Below, in pieces: positions 1 to 11,694 of a stretch of 64,000 nt of DNA. The number at the start of each line of letters is the position of its first letter. Positions within the stretch are counted from its first letter, which is position 1. Both the position numbers and the translations under genes were made by a program. The notes beneath the pieces were generated by a model. That model made no database searches and was not told the origin of the DNA. It saw only the letters and a list, made by a program, of their open reading frames with translations. Origin of the DNA: Laetiporus sulphureus 93-53 (Eukaryota > Basidiomycota > Agaricomycetes > Polyporales > Laetiporaceae); the NCBI RefSeq assembly GCF_001632365.1, contig NW_024468510.1, forward strand, positions 1,924,014 to 1,988,013, read 5' to 3'.

Positions 1-672
1 TTCTGAGCAGAGCGACGAAACAATGGCAGGAAGGACCGAATCTGCGCTGTACTGAATGCTGGGTCCATGATTTTCCTGATCCGTGCATGTTCGTGATCTG
101 CAAGTTATGTACCGATAAGCAGTGGCGATGCATCTGGGAAAAACACCTGCCATTTGCAAACAGTATGCCATCGCCTGTAAGTTGTCTTGAAATTTGTCTG
201 GCATCAATCCTCCTTGAATACTTATGACCCGCTTTGTGAAAGATATGGTGCAAGGCCTGACAACACAAATGTTGCTTAGAATATCAGAGCAGTGGACGGC
301 GCTGCATACCTTGGGATCCACGAGCCACAGATTATCTTCCTGCATGGAAAGGTGAGTGTCATAATGGATACCGACTAATCCACTGACTCCGACGCAGTCC
401 TTGAGACGCCATGCGGAACCATATTGACGAATCCACTCGGACTCCAAATCGCCCACGTCGTCTTCATGAGACAGCAGGAGATTGTGGCCTATACGTTTGC
501 AAAGCTAAGTCCGCTTCAAACATGAGTCTTGGCAAGACTGACCAAGCAGTAAACTTGGGGAAGGCGGCCCTCTGATGCGACTCAGCGAATGTCGATTCAT
601 CCGCCGGTAAACGGCAACCCCAATGGTAGAGACAAGAACAAGAAGCACTGCAGCGTATGCAGACATTTGCAT
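1..672 (-). CDS. Cytochrome P450, N-terminal part (runs off window)
   Basis: N-terminal half of a fungal P450 monooxygenase, probably ER-anchored; the C-terminal half with the haem cysteine lies beyond position 1. Exons, reading leftward: 672-543, 488-388, 339-310, 256-151, 97-1. Residues about 5-22 form a hydrophobic anchor, followed by the proline-rich hinge IRGPPSPSLLLG. Then come EDDVGDLESEWIRQYGS, LTGDGILFAN and DHEHARIRKIMDPAF, matching the usual pre-C-helix and C-helix region. Introns are 53-54 bp. The last junction keeps frame only with a GC donor (GCAGGT at 150) joined to the acceptor at 98; the nearby GT donor would shift the frame. So either this is a GC-AG intron or the gene is damaged. 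A second ATG at 666 is also possible as start. Substrate and CYP family cannot be assigned. Confidence 0.75.
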
Positions 673-3480
673 GGATTGAAGTGGACAAAAGGACGATGGT
701 CAGATCTGTGTCGACCATGCGCCGTGGGTTTAAATCCTAAGCAAATCTGTCAGATATGATATTCCGATACTCCTGCACAAGCGACCAAAGTAGCATGACA
801 GCATCAGCATGACGGAATAACGAGCGTAAGCGTGCGTACATACGAATGAATGGATAGACGGCATTCTATTCCGCCACGGCTGTTGTTCTCGTATCGGTTC
901 TTTCTGGAAACCTTCGACATCCAGGAACAAACGAGAACATGGCGAGACATGCAGAGAGGTGAGCGATATGGATTCATGCTTTTACATGACGTACGGAACC
1001 GGATAGATATTGTGAGAAGACCAGCGGGCAGGTGAACCCTGCTTCGACGGAAGGCTGCCACTCCCGTGGTTCATGCGTTCAAATGGGATGTCTTGCCGTT
1101 GCAAGGGCTAACACACTGGTCGCCAGTGCAGCAACCTTTTCTTCCTTTGCAAATCACCCACAGAAGGTACCATCGAGCTTCATAGGAAACCGTGGTATAT
1201 AGTTCCTCGCTTAACCTTGCATAGACTCAATGAATGTCTAGGTTGCTGGTCAGATTGAAATTGGCCTGTCCTCCTGGTTGTTATCGCCTACATTCTGCAT
1301 CCGATATGAACGATGCGTGTGATTTACCGCATCTTCTGATTAGAAACCCGGGTCCGCGTATCGCAACGAATGGATAGAGTTGCGTTGACGCTCTTACTCG
1401 GATGAACATGGTCACCCCTCCTGTGGTCGAGGGAATGAGCGCGTCTACCACCGCTTCTCGTCGGAGACAAGACGCCGTATCGGCAGGAATCATATATCGC
1501 ATAGTTTCCTGGAGGCTTCGAACGTACATAGTGCGCCGAATAATGTGCACCTCGTGAGACGTTTCGTTCACAGACATTGCATGTGTTCCTAGAACCTGTA
1601 AGTCGATCTAGACTGGACTGCGGGAGCTGGCCATGATTCTGTCGACGAGAGCTTCACCCGCAATGTGAAACGCAGAGAAGTGCCTGAGACCGCGGAGGGG
1701 TGCATCGACTATCGCCTCCGGCTTGAAAGAAATGGATAGGTATAGCGTTAATTCGGGTAGCTTTATTTCCTGCTTTGTTTCCTACTCTTACCAGGTCATA
1801 ATTCCAGAGAACAATGGCATGGAGCAGGTAACGGTTTCTCGCAGCCGCATGGTTGTGAAACATGCCTCTTCGACAAGAATTTTCAGGGGTGTTAGTTGAT
1901 GTTGAAAGTCACCTTAGCGAGTCCCAGTGAATTTGAATACGATGGCATTTACATCGTGCACCAATTCGTGTGAGCTACACACACCATCCCTGGAGTAAGC
2001 TGATCTGATGCATGGGCACATGACCAAGTGAGACGGAAACGTACGTACACGTTTGTCCGAAAGACGCAGAGAATTGGTTGCAAGGAGTACAATGCGATGA
2101 TCGGCGAGGATGACGTGACGAGCAGCGCTCGGTAGTATGTTACGCCAGTGAGCGCTATCTAGTACAGGTCCGAGAAAGTGCTGAAGCTTGAGGATGGTTG
2201 AGCGAATCTAGACTCAGGAACAATGCAGCTGAAGATGGAACGTCCTAACGACCTCGTCAGTGGTGTATCACTCGTGTCATCCTCCCCTCTCCCCTGAAAA
2301 GTCGCCTGATTGTGTGATGCAACCCAGTATCTGAGACAACGCGCGAACTTGCATGGAGGTTTTGAATACGGTACGCTTCTGCGCGTGACTAATTGCTCAC
2401 TTCATCAATCAAAAATGATACAGGCTTGAGAATGTAGTTTGATGTACAAGTGCCCGTGTGTTCTTGAACGGTTGGTAGTATGCGGAAATAGCTAAGACAG
2501 CGCATAATCAGCCATAGTTCATACGTTGAAACAATTCGGCTAGTGCGCTCACAAAAGCATCCGTAGATACGACAAGGTTCTAGGTGAACTTTGATAGGTC
2601 GATAACAATTTGGAATAGCATTGACTTAATACTGCTTAACACCGTCATTTTCAGATCAGAGTACAAGGGTCGCGACTCACTTTGGAGAGCTCGCCTCAAC
2701 ACCGATGATAACGCAGAATTGCGTGTAGAGGCTTCTAGCTGACGATGTACCAGGACAATGGGTCCAGACAGACAATGCAATTGCTCGAGTCCTGTCAGAT
2801 AGCCAGCCTCAGGTAGCTCACAAAGCTTTAGAAACCGTCGCTGAGGAGACCGCAATACAATCGCCAACAGGGCCTTTGGAAGTGTGGAAGTGGGAAAGCG
2901 GACGAAGTAAGGCTTGGAGAAAGCATTGTGAGACTGGACATATTGCAGCCTCCCTGTACTCTGAAAAGTCAAGAACATTATAGCATGTAGATTGTGAGCT
3001 CTCCATCTACCATAGAAGACAATGAATTACGGCAGTGCAAGTAGGTTCAAGTACCCTGACAGACATCAATGAGAGACTTACAGAATGAGACATGAACATG
3101 CACCTCTCAGAACTAAAGGATTGCGAAATATCCCGTGTTACAGCCTGATTTATGTGAGTTTTCCATCAAAAATGCAGGCTGACTGACTCAGCCGTGTAAA
3201 AGACGCATCAGGCTCGAAGTCCTGGAGACCGCGCCTCCACACACCAAATTTGTGATAATCAGACACTCCTGCGCCAAATTACTCTGTCTTAAATGGAAGC
3301 AAAAAAATTCGACATGAACGAAGGTGCTGCGAGTAATTTCACGGCCACAATCGTAATGAACGCAGGCCATGTGGCTACCATCAACGAGATCTAATTTCTT
3401 GATCGGGGACCGATCAAACTGCAAGCGTTTGTGGCTCACTTTCAACACTTTTACTTACAGAGCTATCCTATCGATTCAAT
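673..3480. other. Intergenic, no supported gene
   Basis: About 2.8 kb between the divergent P450 start and TSR2. Short ORFs occur on both strands; the longest is 132 codons at 2580-2978 on minus. None shows a recognisable domain, a conserved motif or a believable exon structure. CpG content is normal for the gene-rich half, so this is not part of the repeat island. The last few hundred bases should contain the TSR2 promoter, but I see no clear element. Confidence 0.5.
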
Positions 3481-4071
3481 ATGTCTACTACTGCTCCATC
3501 TGCACCTTCACCAAAATCCGTCTTGTTCGCGCGTGGAGTGCTCGCCCGCCTCGCAATTTGGCCCGCCCTCCGCATCGCAGTCGAGCAGAGTTGGGGCGGC
3601 CCCGAGTCCGCCGAAAAGCGTACCTGGCTCGCGTCAGTCCTCGTCGATGCATTCGAGCAGGAAGACCCCGCGCCGGACGTCGATTATGTCGAGCTTACGC
3701 TGCTGCAAGTTATGGAGGACGAGTTCGACACGACGCTCGAGGACGGCAGCACTCAGAGCGTCGCGAATGACGTCGTGCAGATGTGGGAGGCGATATGTGC
3801 AGGGAGACAGGATGCGGTGACGAGGATTGAGGACCAGGCGGAGAAGCTGAAGGGCAAGCGGATGCAGGCGAAGGAGGTCATCGCGGATGAAGATGACTTG
3901 GAGGACGAGAGTAGCAGCGGTGAGGAAGGAGATGGCGATGTTCATGAGGAGAAGCCGGATGGTGAAGCACCTATGCTCATCGATCGGCAATCAAATCGAA
4001 GGCATGAAGAGCCGCAGGTGGACGAGGACGGCTTTACTGTGGTGAAAGGCAAGGGCAGAAATCATCGGTGA
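3481..4071 (+). CDS. TSR2: Pre-rRNA-processing protein TSR2
   Basis: Single-exon gene of 196 codons. TSR2 escorts ribosomal protein Rps26 (eS26) to pre-40S particles and is needed for 20S pre-rRNA processing. The N-terminal two thirds match the WGG family: a helical stretch near residues 10-35 ends in the hallmark EQSWGGPESAEK (about 35-46), followed by WLASVLVDAFEQE and a conserved acidic helix with LLQVMEDEFDTTLEDGS. The tail is acidic and low-complexity and ends in DEDGFTVVKGKGR, the conserved TSR2 C-terminal box. Length is usual for the family. The ATG at 3481 lies just before the conserved region. It is convergent with the malate dehydrogenase gene, with about 300 bp between stops. Confidence 0.9.
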   Translation: MSTTAPSAPSPKSVLFARGVLARLAIWPALRIAVEQSWGGPESAEKRTWLASVLVDAFEQEDPAPDVDYVELTLLQVMEDEFDTTLEDGSTQSVANDVVQMWEAICAGRQDAVTRIEDQAEKLKGKRMQAKEVIADEDDLEDESSSGEEGDGDVHEEKPDGEAPMLIDRQSNRRHEEPQVDEDGFTVVKGKGRNHR

Positions 4072-4367
4072 ACACGAAGGTCGTATTTTATTTCTATCAT
4101 CGAATATTCCTGAGGTTGATTCTCTGGATAGTGTTCTCCGGATCTACAGTGTATTGATCGACTACATTTAATGATATACCTCAAAAGCGGGAGTTGGTCC
4201 GCCATCGCTGCAAATGTAATGTCACAATCACCGTCTGGATGGTTAGATCGGACCACACAGCGCGAAACAGATTTTGCAGATACACGAAGGATGTTATACA
4301 ATTATATGACATTACTTCGTACAGTTCATGGCATCTAGAACGCGTTTTTGAGGATGCAACAAGCAAT

Positions 4368-5663
4368 CTACTGCACGAACGCGTAGCCCTTCTGAATGTT
4401 CTTCTTCAAACCCTCAAGCGCAACCTTGAGGAGCTCCTGCTCCTGCTCGGTGATCTGGCCAACAGGGTGGATCTTCTCAACACCGTTGGGCTAACAGCAA
4501 AAACATTAGCAATAACACCCAACGCCAATGGTAACGCAACAACTTACGCCGAGCTCGATAGGCGACGCGAAGAACTCAACGCCCTGGGAGGCGTACAACG
4601 GGCTCTTGACGTACGAGGGAATGATAACACCCTTCTCGCCAGCCAAGCCGCGGAACAGCGCGTTCGCGAACTTGGCACCCGCGTACGCCATCGAGAGAGT
4701 CGCGCTACCAGCACCGGCTTTAGCCTGGACGACCTCGTCACCACCGAACTGGACACGGTGCACGAGATTCTTGTACGCCTCGCCAGTGATGGTCTTGGCT
4801 GCAGGCGACTGAGAGAATAGTGGGACGATGGTCTCGCCAGAGTGGCCGCCGACAACGGTAATTGGGGTGTCCTTGGGGTCCTTGCCCGTGAGCGCCGCGA
4901 CGAAACGCGTCGCACGCACAACGTCTAGTGCGCTGACACCGAAGATTCTCTTGGGATCGTACACGCCCGCCTTTTCGAAGACGCGAGAGGCGATGGGCAC
5001 CACAGAGTTGACGGGATTGGTGATGATCAAGAAGATAGCCTTAGGCGAGACGCGTGCGACGGCCGTGGCAAGGTCACGGAGGACAGAGGCATTTGTCTAA
5101 CGTAGCGCACAATACGATCATTAGGATTTCAGTAGTAGTGTGACGTAAGCGCTTACCGCGAACAAATCGTCACGGCTCATCTGCAGACGGTGTTAGCACA
5201 AATCAATATGATCAGGTTTGCAAGAAACGTACACCAGGCTACAAAACGGACAGTCAGCAACGAGTTTCTCCAAGAAAGCCGTGTCCCCATACCTTACGAG
5301 GAACGCCAGCGGGGCAGATAACAACATCCACGCCTTCAAGGGCATCGTCAAGCTTGTCCGCGGCGAAACCTTGAACCTAAATATGACGCGGAATGAGTGT
5401 CAAGACATCAGATCAACGAGGCAACAGTCGCGCACCTCGCTGCCAGTGTCAATATGGCCGACATCGGCGGCCACACCAGGCGCGCCGCGGATATCATAGA
5501 GGTTGAGCTGCTTGACATGGGGGTCGAGCTTGAGCAGGAGTGAGAGCGGTTGGCCGATACCTCCACCGGCACCGAGGACCGTGACCTTGGTCTGGCGCGC
5601 GGACGACGAGGAAAACTGGCGAGCTTGGGTAAGCGTGCGGACTGAGGAGCGTGCAAACATCAT
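4368..5663 (-). CDS. MDH1: Malate dehydrogenase, mitochondrial
   Basis: NAD-dependent malate dehydrogenase interconverting malate and oxaloacetate in the mitochondrial matrix (TCA cycle). Six exons: 5663-5436, 5376-5293, 5238-5233, 5180-5157, 5096-4548, 4490-4368. Together 1014 nt, 337 residues, the normal family length. Residues 1-24 are a presequence rich in Arg and Ser. Next come the NAD-binding glycine loop [36 protein letters not shown] with the substrate arginine, IITNPVNS, and [16 protein letters not shown] with the catalytic histidine. The third exon is only 6 nt and encodes the Pro-Gly of the active-site loop. It is flanked by GT-AG introns of 54 and 52 bp, and skipping it removes two invariant residues without shifting frame. 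Divergent from cyclin C. Confidence 0.93.
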
Positions 5664-5921
5664 CGTCGTCGTCGTGCAGCAGTGAGGGGAACGAGGACGG
5701 GGGGAGGAGGACTGGTGGAGGCCGCGTGACTTATGAGTTTAAATGTCGGAAAACCTCGGACGGTCCCTTCCAGTATCGCCACTCTTCGCCGACGTCCCTC
5801 GGCGCGTGTCCCCGCCTGCTTGCATCTTTCGTCCGCCACTGTGCTCGTCCTGAGTGGGTGTAGACCTCGCTGGGGCCTCATGACAACAGACGTCTGAGTC
5901 GTCCACCGCGCTCACATCCGC
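5664..5921. promoter_or_regulatory. Shared divergent promoter, MDH / cyclin C
   Basis: 258 bp separate the two divergent start codons (5663 minus, 5922 plus), so the transcription signals of both genes must lie here or in the first exons. The MDH side carries ATC/GTC-type repeats at its start codon. No TATA box is evident. Calling it a shared promoter is inferred from geometry. Confidence 0.5.
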
Positions 5922-7410
5922 ATGGCCACGGATTTTTGGGCCAGTTCTCACTAGTGAGCGCGCAGGTCGTGGTGCAGTACCGCCTGGACTGAACAGCGTC
6001 CCTATAGCAAGCGGTGGCTGGTCGATAGAGCGACGCTCAGGCAGGCTCGCGTCGAAGACTTGCAGTATGTGGACGATCCGGAACATCTCGATTTTCTGGC
6101 TATTTTCGTTGCCAACTGTCAGTTCTCTCTGGCATATCACGCGGTGCATCCACATTGAGCTGTGGACACAGTGATCTCCAAGCTTGGCAAAAAGCTGCAG
6201 CTCAGACAGCGGGTAATAGCGACTGCGACCGTCTTCTTCCGGCGGTTCTACGCCAAGAACTCGTACTGCGAGACCGACCCATTCCTTGTCATCGCGGCCT
6301 GCTGCTATGTCGCTGCGAAGGCGGAAGAGTCACCTGTACACATCAAGAACGTCGTCTCAGAAGCGCGAATGCTCTTCAGCAGTAAGTCACGCATACACTT
6401 CGTTCGCACTACCTTTGAAGCTCATTTTAGATAAAGAGTATGGCGTAAAGTCGTTCCCTTCAGATAACTCGAAACTGGCCGAGATGGAGTTCTATCTGGT
6501 GGACGACCTCGAATGTGACTTGACGGTCTTCCACCCTTATCGCACTCTGATCACACTCTGTGGCAAGGAGGGGAGCTCTCACATGACCGAAGCAGAGGCA
6601 GGCGAAGTCGGTGCAGGCATCGACGACGGGCCAAAGTACTGGGGCACCGGCGAAGGTAAGCTGGAATTGCAGGAAGGCGCATTGCAGATGGCATGGTATG
6701 GCAATCGACTGCTAAGCCGGCGTGTAATGCTGATTCCGTTGATTGTCAGGTTCATCATCAACGATACCTACCGCTCCGAGTTGTGCCTGCTCTATCCTCC
6801 CCACCTCATTGCAATCGCCGCTATCCACCTTGCGCTCGTTCTACATTCATCGACACGGACCACATTGCAAATGCAAGCCGCATCACACGCCGGCGCTAAC
6901 TTCCATGCCGGCTCCCACACCCAGTCCTTAACCGCTACTCCACCCCGACGCTCCTCGCGTTCGGCATCCGGCAACCACAAGAAGCAGCCGCAGGATATCG
7001 TCGGCTTCATGGCGGGCCTGAATGTCAGCATGCCACTCGTAGCGACGATCGCGCAGGAGATCATCTCCCTGTATGCGCTCTGGGATAGGTATAGGGAAGA
7101 TCACACCGCGGACTCGGCGCGCGGCTCATTCGCGCCGACGTCGTTCGCTGGGAGTAAGCGCGCTGCGAGCGGCACGGTCAGAAGCGGTAGCGTTGCCAGC
7201 GTGGGCACGACCAGCAGCAGCGCGACGCCGTCTGCTACGGACAACAGGGATGAACAGGCCCTGCGTGCCGATCAGACTGTGACGCCGATGTTTTTGACGC
7301 ATTTACTGCTTCGCATGCGCGAAGCACGATTTGCAGATATGGCACATCCTCCGAGCGGGCATCCTATTGCAGTGAATAAAATGCTTGAGAGAACGCAGGC
7401 CGCAGGGTGA
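5922..7410 (+). CDS. SSN8: Cyclin C, Mediator kinase-module subunit
   Basis: Cyclin C pairs with Cdk8 in the Mediator kinase module and modulates RNA polymerase II transcription. Exons: 5922-5953, 6008-6117, 6172-6381, 6431-6695, 6750-7410; 415 residues. The start MATDFWASSHYKRW is the classic cyclin C N terminus. The first cyclin fold follows, with DPEHLDFLAIF, LQLRQRVIATATVFFRRFY and CYVAAKAEESPVHIKN. The second fold has INDTYRSELCLLYPPHLIAI. Against animal cyclin C (about 280 aa) it carries a Ser/Arg-rich insertion near residues 245-270 and a Ser/Thr/Ala-rich linker near 320-370, before a conserved fungal tail (MFLTHLLLRMREARFADM). The fourth intron is 54 bp, a multiple of three, and has no stop, so unspliced RNA stays in frame with 18 extra residues. 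The second intron uses the less usual donor GTCAGT. Confidence 0.93.
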
Positions 7411-8739
7411 TCATGATATATGCGTACGTGTCATCAGGAATTGAGAGTTGGATTGCTCTAACGCGTAACTTAATTCCTTTCGTCAGTTCGGGATGTATCT
7501 AGGTTTTGTGTTGGCGTCAAGGCTTCACATGTATCGATATACGGGATCAAATTCATCGAATGTTATACACCGGTGTTTGAGCGCGTTTAACGGATTTATT
7601 TATAAACTTCTCCATCGATATGGTCTCACATTCACTCGCTTCTATCTGATAGGTTGTCCGCGTCTTGTGATTGAGATCCTGCCATCAGAGGCATCCGGCA
7701 GCTCGACCACGCTCGCAAGTCAACAGCGAGGAAGCCGTCAAGGGGAACGCTCGAATTGAAGGGCTTCACATGTCTGTCAGCATGATCGGTTCACAGTTCC
7801 GGTCCAAGCTCGTCGCACTCGGTCGTCGGCCTCTGCAGCACTCGGAATAACCTGGACTGTCCCTAAGGTTGATCATGGCCACTCTGCCGGCGCTTTCAGC
7901 GATCAGCGGCGCATATTGCTTGGGTCGCAGAGCTTGTCGTGGGACTTGCTTTCATCTCAGAGCTTGACAAGCTTTCTTTCCGTGACACCCACCTTAGTGG
8001 AGAGCGCAGGATGATCGCATGGCTACCCACTGCAGGAGCTGCATCCGGGTCCGACTGCGCATGGCACACCACATTGGAAATGTCTCAAGCTGAGGGTGGA
8101 CCTTCAGCAAGGCCATCATCGCTAGGTTTACAGTTGCTTCTCACAGACTGTATGGACGTGCAGGAGGCACGGACTGTCACGATCTTTGTGTAAGCCAACG
8201 GAGCCCAGTCGGACATATGAGCGCAGGGAGTCTTGACTGCTCGGTGAGATTGCCCCTTCTTGCCACAAAAACCATCCATTTTTCTGCAGGCCGCGAAGTT
8301 GGACGAAGGATGGTCATCGATCATCTCCGACTAGTGTTATGCGCAGCGTTATGTGGCACTTGCTCGGAGGGCCGCCTCATGCCAGCAAACCAAAGGCCAG
8401 CCCGATGAGTGGCGACGATACAGACACCATCTAGCTTAAGTCATCATTAGGCTCGTTCTCGGTATGAGTGAATATTGGTTCGTTCTGGAATGCCGCCTGA
8501 CTGCAAGCGCCTCTGCCAGCGTTAAGTATTGACACATCGTCATATAACGGTCGCAACAGCACATTTTCCTGTCCCTCTTCCTTTCCCCCACTGCGTTCGA
8601 GTACTTGATCTCCTTTGCACTATCGCTTGTTGCTGGAAACCCTCTCAACCATCGTATTGGCTCGTCGGACTCTTCTGTTACCACACTCGCCTTCAAAAGT
8701 CCAAATTGACTACATCTCAAAGTCTCAGGCTCCGGGCTG
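7411..8739. other. Intergenic, no supported gene
   Basis: About 1.3 kb downstream of cyclin C, up to the tandem duplication. Only short ORFs without recognisable motifs are present. The first part is AT-richer and includes the cyclin C 3' region. Confidence 0.5.
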
Positions 8740-11450
8740 ATGCTCTTGCACCATAATGCCATCTACACAGATTGGTGTACGTCCGTGAACCCCGGTCTTA
8801 GCTCATCTCACTCCGGGTCCGTTGATCGCTCCGAAAAGTAGGCTTTCAATACGGAAGCGTACAGGTCAATCATTCTGCGATCAAGAAGCGCGTCCGAAGC
8901 TGACATCGCCACATCCAAACTCGGAATGCTTTGTGTTGCAAACCTTTGGAGAGCCGTGCTATCACCAACTTGATCTCGACTCAAGCGGGCCCGAGCGAGG
9001 CTTGGATCAAACAGAGGAGGACTTTTACTTATCACTGACGGGCCCGCTGTCGAAAGACGTTCTAGACGCGATAGAAGAATCATACAAACGACGGCGGGAA
9101 ACTCACCATAAGGAAAATCAAACATCGTTCATTTGCGGCGTGCATATTTGAAACGCCATACGGCTTTATAAGCTTGATTGGTGCTCCAAGACATTGTGCT
9201 GAGATTTTTCCAGGGTGTCCGCCCACCACAGCGCGAGCAACGTACAAAGATATTCCGATCAAGACCAGCCACAAGCTCAGCTGAGGTGAACGTGGCGGCT
9301 CACATTGCATCAAAATCGATATGCGCACAATCACGACGCCTGATGAGATTGCGGAACGGCAATCTGAACATTGCTTCTTTGATGCTTGATCGGCCTCGCC
9401 ACTGCGGCGGAGTAGGCAAATGCTATAAATGTGTGAAGCAATTTCATCAACCTTAGGTACACCCCACCTCACTTTTCCCATCGACACTGCGTCCTCCCTC
9501 TTGGATTGAGCTTTGCCTGGACAGAGATGACATCCATCGCGCTAATGTGAGTCTGCGACGGGGTTTTGGATGCGAGTACTTAATGGGGTTGTGCGGGCAG
9601 AGCGGGGCCGCAGGTCAGTTGTGATCTGCTGGAGAGTCGCCGAGGAACGGTTTCGCGCTGACAGGCTAGAGACAGTTTCTAGGAATTTGCTTCAACTGGG
9701 CACTGTTGGGGCTGCTGAACTTGCAAGTCTGTGAGTGATATAGTCATAGACCGATTGGCACGAAGCTAAGAAAATTCGTCCGGAATGTCTCCCGTAGATC
9801 TGTACTATGAATACTTCCCCAAAGATCCATGGTTCTTGAAATGCTTAGGTGCGAATCACAGGAATGTATCCGTCATCGCCGGACAGACTCATACATTGTG
9901 CGTAGCATACGGCATGCTCATCTACGAATGGGTCCAGACCGGCCTGCTCACGGGGGCTGCGATGAGCATTTACGTCTATGGCTACGGCGACGTGAAGGAC
10001 CTGCTCGAGTTCCACAACACGTGGTTCTCCGCGACCATGATGTGCGGCATCATCTCGGCCACTGTGCAGATATTCTTCGCGTGGAGGATCTATAAGCTCT
10101 CAAGGTCGCGCGTCCTGGCGGGCGTCATTGTCGTGGTGCGTTGATTTATTGTGACGAAGAAGGTCGGTATGTGCTGATATGCTGAGTTGCAGCTCGCCGT
10201 TCTGCAGTGCGTCGCGTCTCTCGTGGGCGGCGCATACGTGAGTTGTGTATTCTCGACCGGGCACAGCATAGCTCAACCTATGAAATAGGAGAAGTCGATC
10301 GGCATAGCTTCTGCCCTCGAAGGCAGTCTCCTAAAGGCTGTGGTCGTAAGTCGTCTGCCTCTGAGACGGGCCTCAGCAATTAATTGCTCGAAGCTCTGGC
10401 TGTCAGCAAGTGCGCTCGTGGACATTTTGATCGCCGTTTCAATGACAATCCTGGTGCGAACTGCTGATAATTGTTCGCGGAGCTGCGCCCCGGTTGCTGA
10501 TCTTGCATATGTGCAGCTACTCAAAAGCAAGACAGGGATAAAATCCACCGATGCGTTCATCAACCGTATGATCCGGCTTGTCGTGGAGACAGGCACACTG
10601 ACTGGTATGTACACCTTGTTTCCATGATGCCATCCGGTCTGATGGAGTTGTATACAGCGAGTTTGTCCATCATCGTGTTGATCACTGCAAATATCAAGCC
10701 GGTAAGTCGCTCCATACAGATACGGCGGTTCCATAGCGAATTAATCTGCGGGCAGCTGCATGAAACATTAGTCTACGAAGCGCCGTGAGTGCCTGATTTA
10801 TGTAGCTTGCCAGCTCAAGCCCTTACGACGTCTTCCCAGCGCACTGATACTGACGAAGATGTACGTGGTCTGCTATCACTGTTTCGTTCGTTTCCCCAAT
10901 CCACGTCCAAAGGTACTCCAATACATTTCTGACAAATTTAAATAACCGCGAGTTCATACGGAGACGAGATGCGACCGTGGTTGAGCTCGCACCGATGAGT
11001 GAGCTGCAGTTCGCACAGAATGTCACTGCCCAACGCGTCGAAATCTCCACACGACCTGGGATGGAGTCATCGACGAGTGATGCTGCGAGCGTGGCCTTTG
11101 TGCGGAAGGGATTTGCGTTGGGCTCGCCGCTTACGGAGGATCTTTCCGTACGTATCCGAGAACTGCGAGCACCATGTGATGGTTTGATAATTTTCTCGCA
11201 GAGCGTTCTCGAGGCACAAACCAAGCGTCCTGCCCGGCGAAATTCGGTCGTCTGAAAGCTTAGTTGAGAGTCGGCGAAGTTGGTACACGGAATAGTTGGA
11301 ACGCTGTTGCGCTTCAGAGATACATACGGCGAGTGATTCGGGATGTATTTTTGCTGTTTTTTTTTCATATCCATGGGACGGTCCATATACACACCGAAGG
11401 TAGCATGCTCAATGTGATATTTTCTTCATGACAAGTAGACTGAGTGAGCA
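8740..11450. repeat. Tandem segmental duplication, unit A
   Basis: The segment from about 8740 to 11450 is repeated at about 11695-14395. Similarity covers roughly 780 bp upstream of the gene (for example the shared ATCAATCATTCTGCGATCA), all 13 exons and their introns, and the 3' region (shared GGTAGCATGCTCAATGT). The offset is about 2.99 kb at the 5' side and 2.95 kb at the gene ends, so small indels have built up. Edges were judged by eye. Confidence 0.85.
9527..11255 (+). CDS. DUF6534-type multi-pass membrane protein, copy 1
   Basis: Thirteen exons: 9527-9546, 9601-9613, 9676-9730, 9798-10135, 10193-10237, 10289-10345, 10394-10453, 10517-10604, 10658-10701, 10756-10784, 10840-10860, 10913-11147, 11202-11255. 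They close in frame to 352 residues. The protein matches the expanded Agaricomycete family with a C-terminal DUF6534 domain, whose function is unknown. Family landmarks in order: IAGPQFLGICFNWALLG with first membrane span, YEYFPKDPW, YEWVQTGLL, TWFSATMMCGI with ATVQIFFAWRIYKLS, then VDILIAVSMTIL, LLKSKTGIKSTDAF, RLVVETGTLT and ILTKMYSNTFLTNLNNR. About seven hydrophobic segments alternate with short loops, and the tail is polar and Arg-rich. Exon 2 has 13 nt and exon 11 has 21 nt. The start is set by ATG 9527 and conserved phase into exon 2. Confidence 0.85.
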
Positions 11451-11694
11451 CCCCCTGCCGAAAGCAAACGAAGAAGGTCTGAATCCGGACGTGCGACTGG
11501 AGAACAACGGCTTGAAACGGCCCGGAAACGGCCCGGAGAACCGTGCCGTGAAAGACGAGCCTTATGCAGCACTATAGCCTCTGTCCGGTACTCCATGACA
11601 GGCTCAGAGTGGCAAAGATAGCTTGCACCATTACATCAGAAGGGCAAACAATTCCTGTCAGCTTGTTCCCTTGAAGACACAGTCTCCTAAGGGA

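Noticed and set aside
2580..2978. 132-codon minus-strand ORF as a gene
   Set aside because: No recognisable domain, no exon context, and overlapping ORFs of similar size in other frames.
4194..4820. 208-codon plus-strand ORF
   Set aside because: It lies opposite conserved malate dehydrogenase exons and is their shadow.
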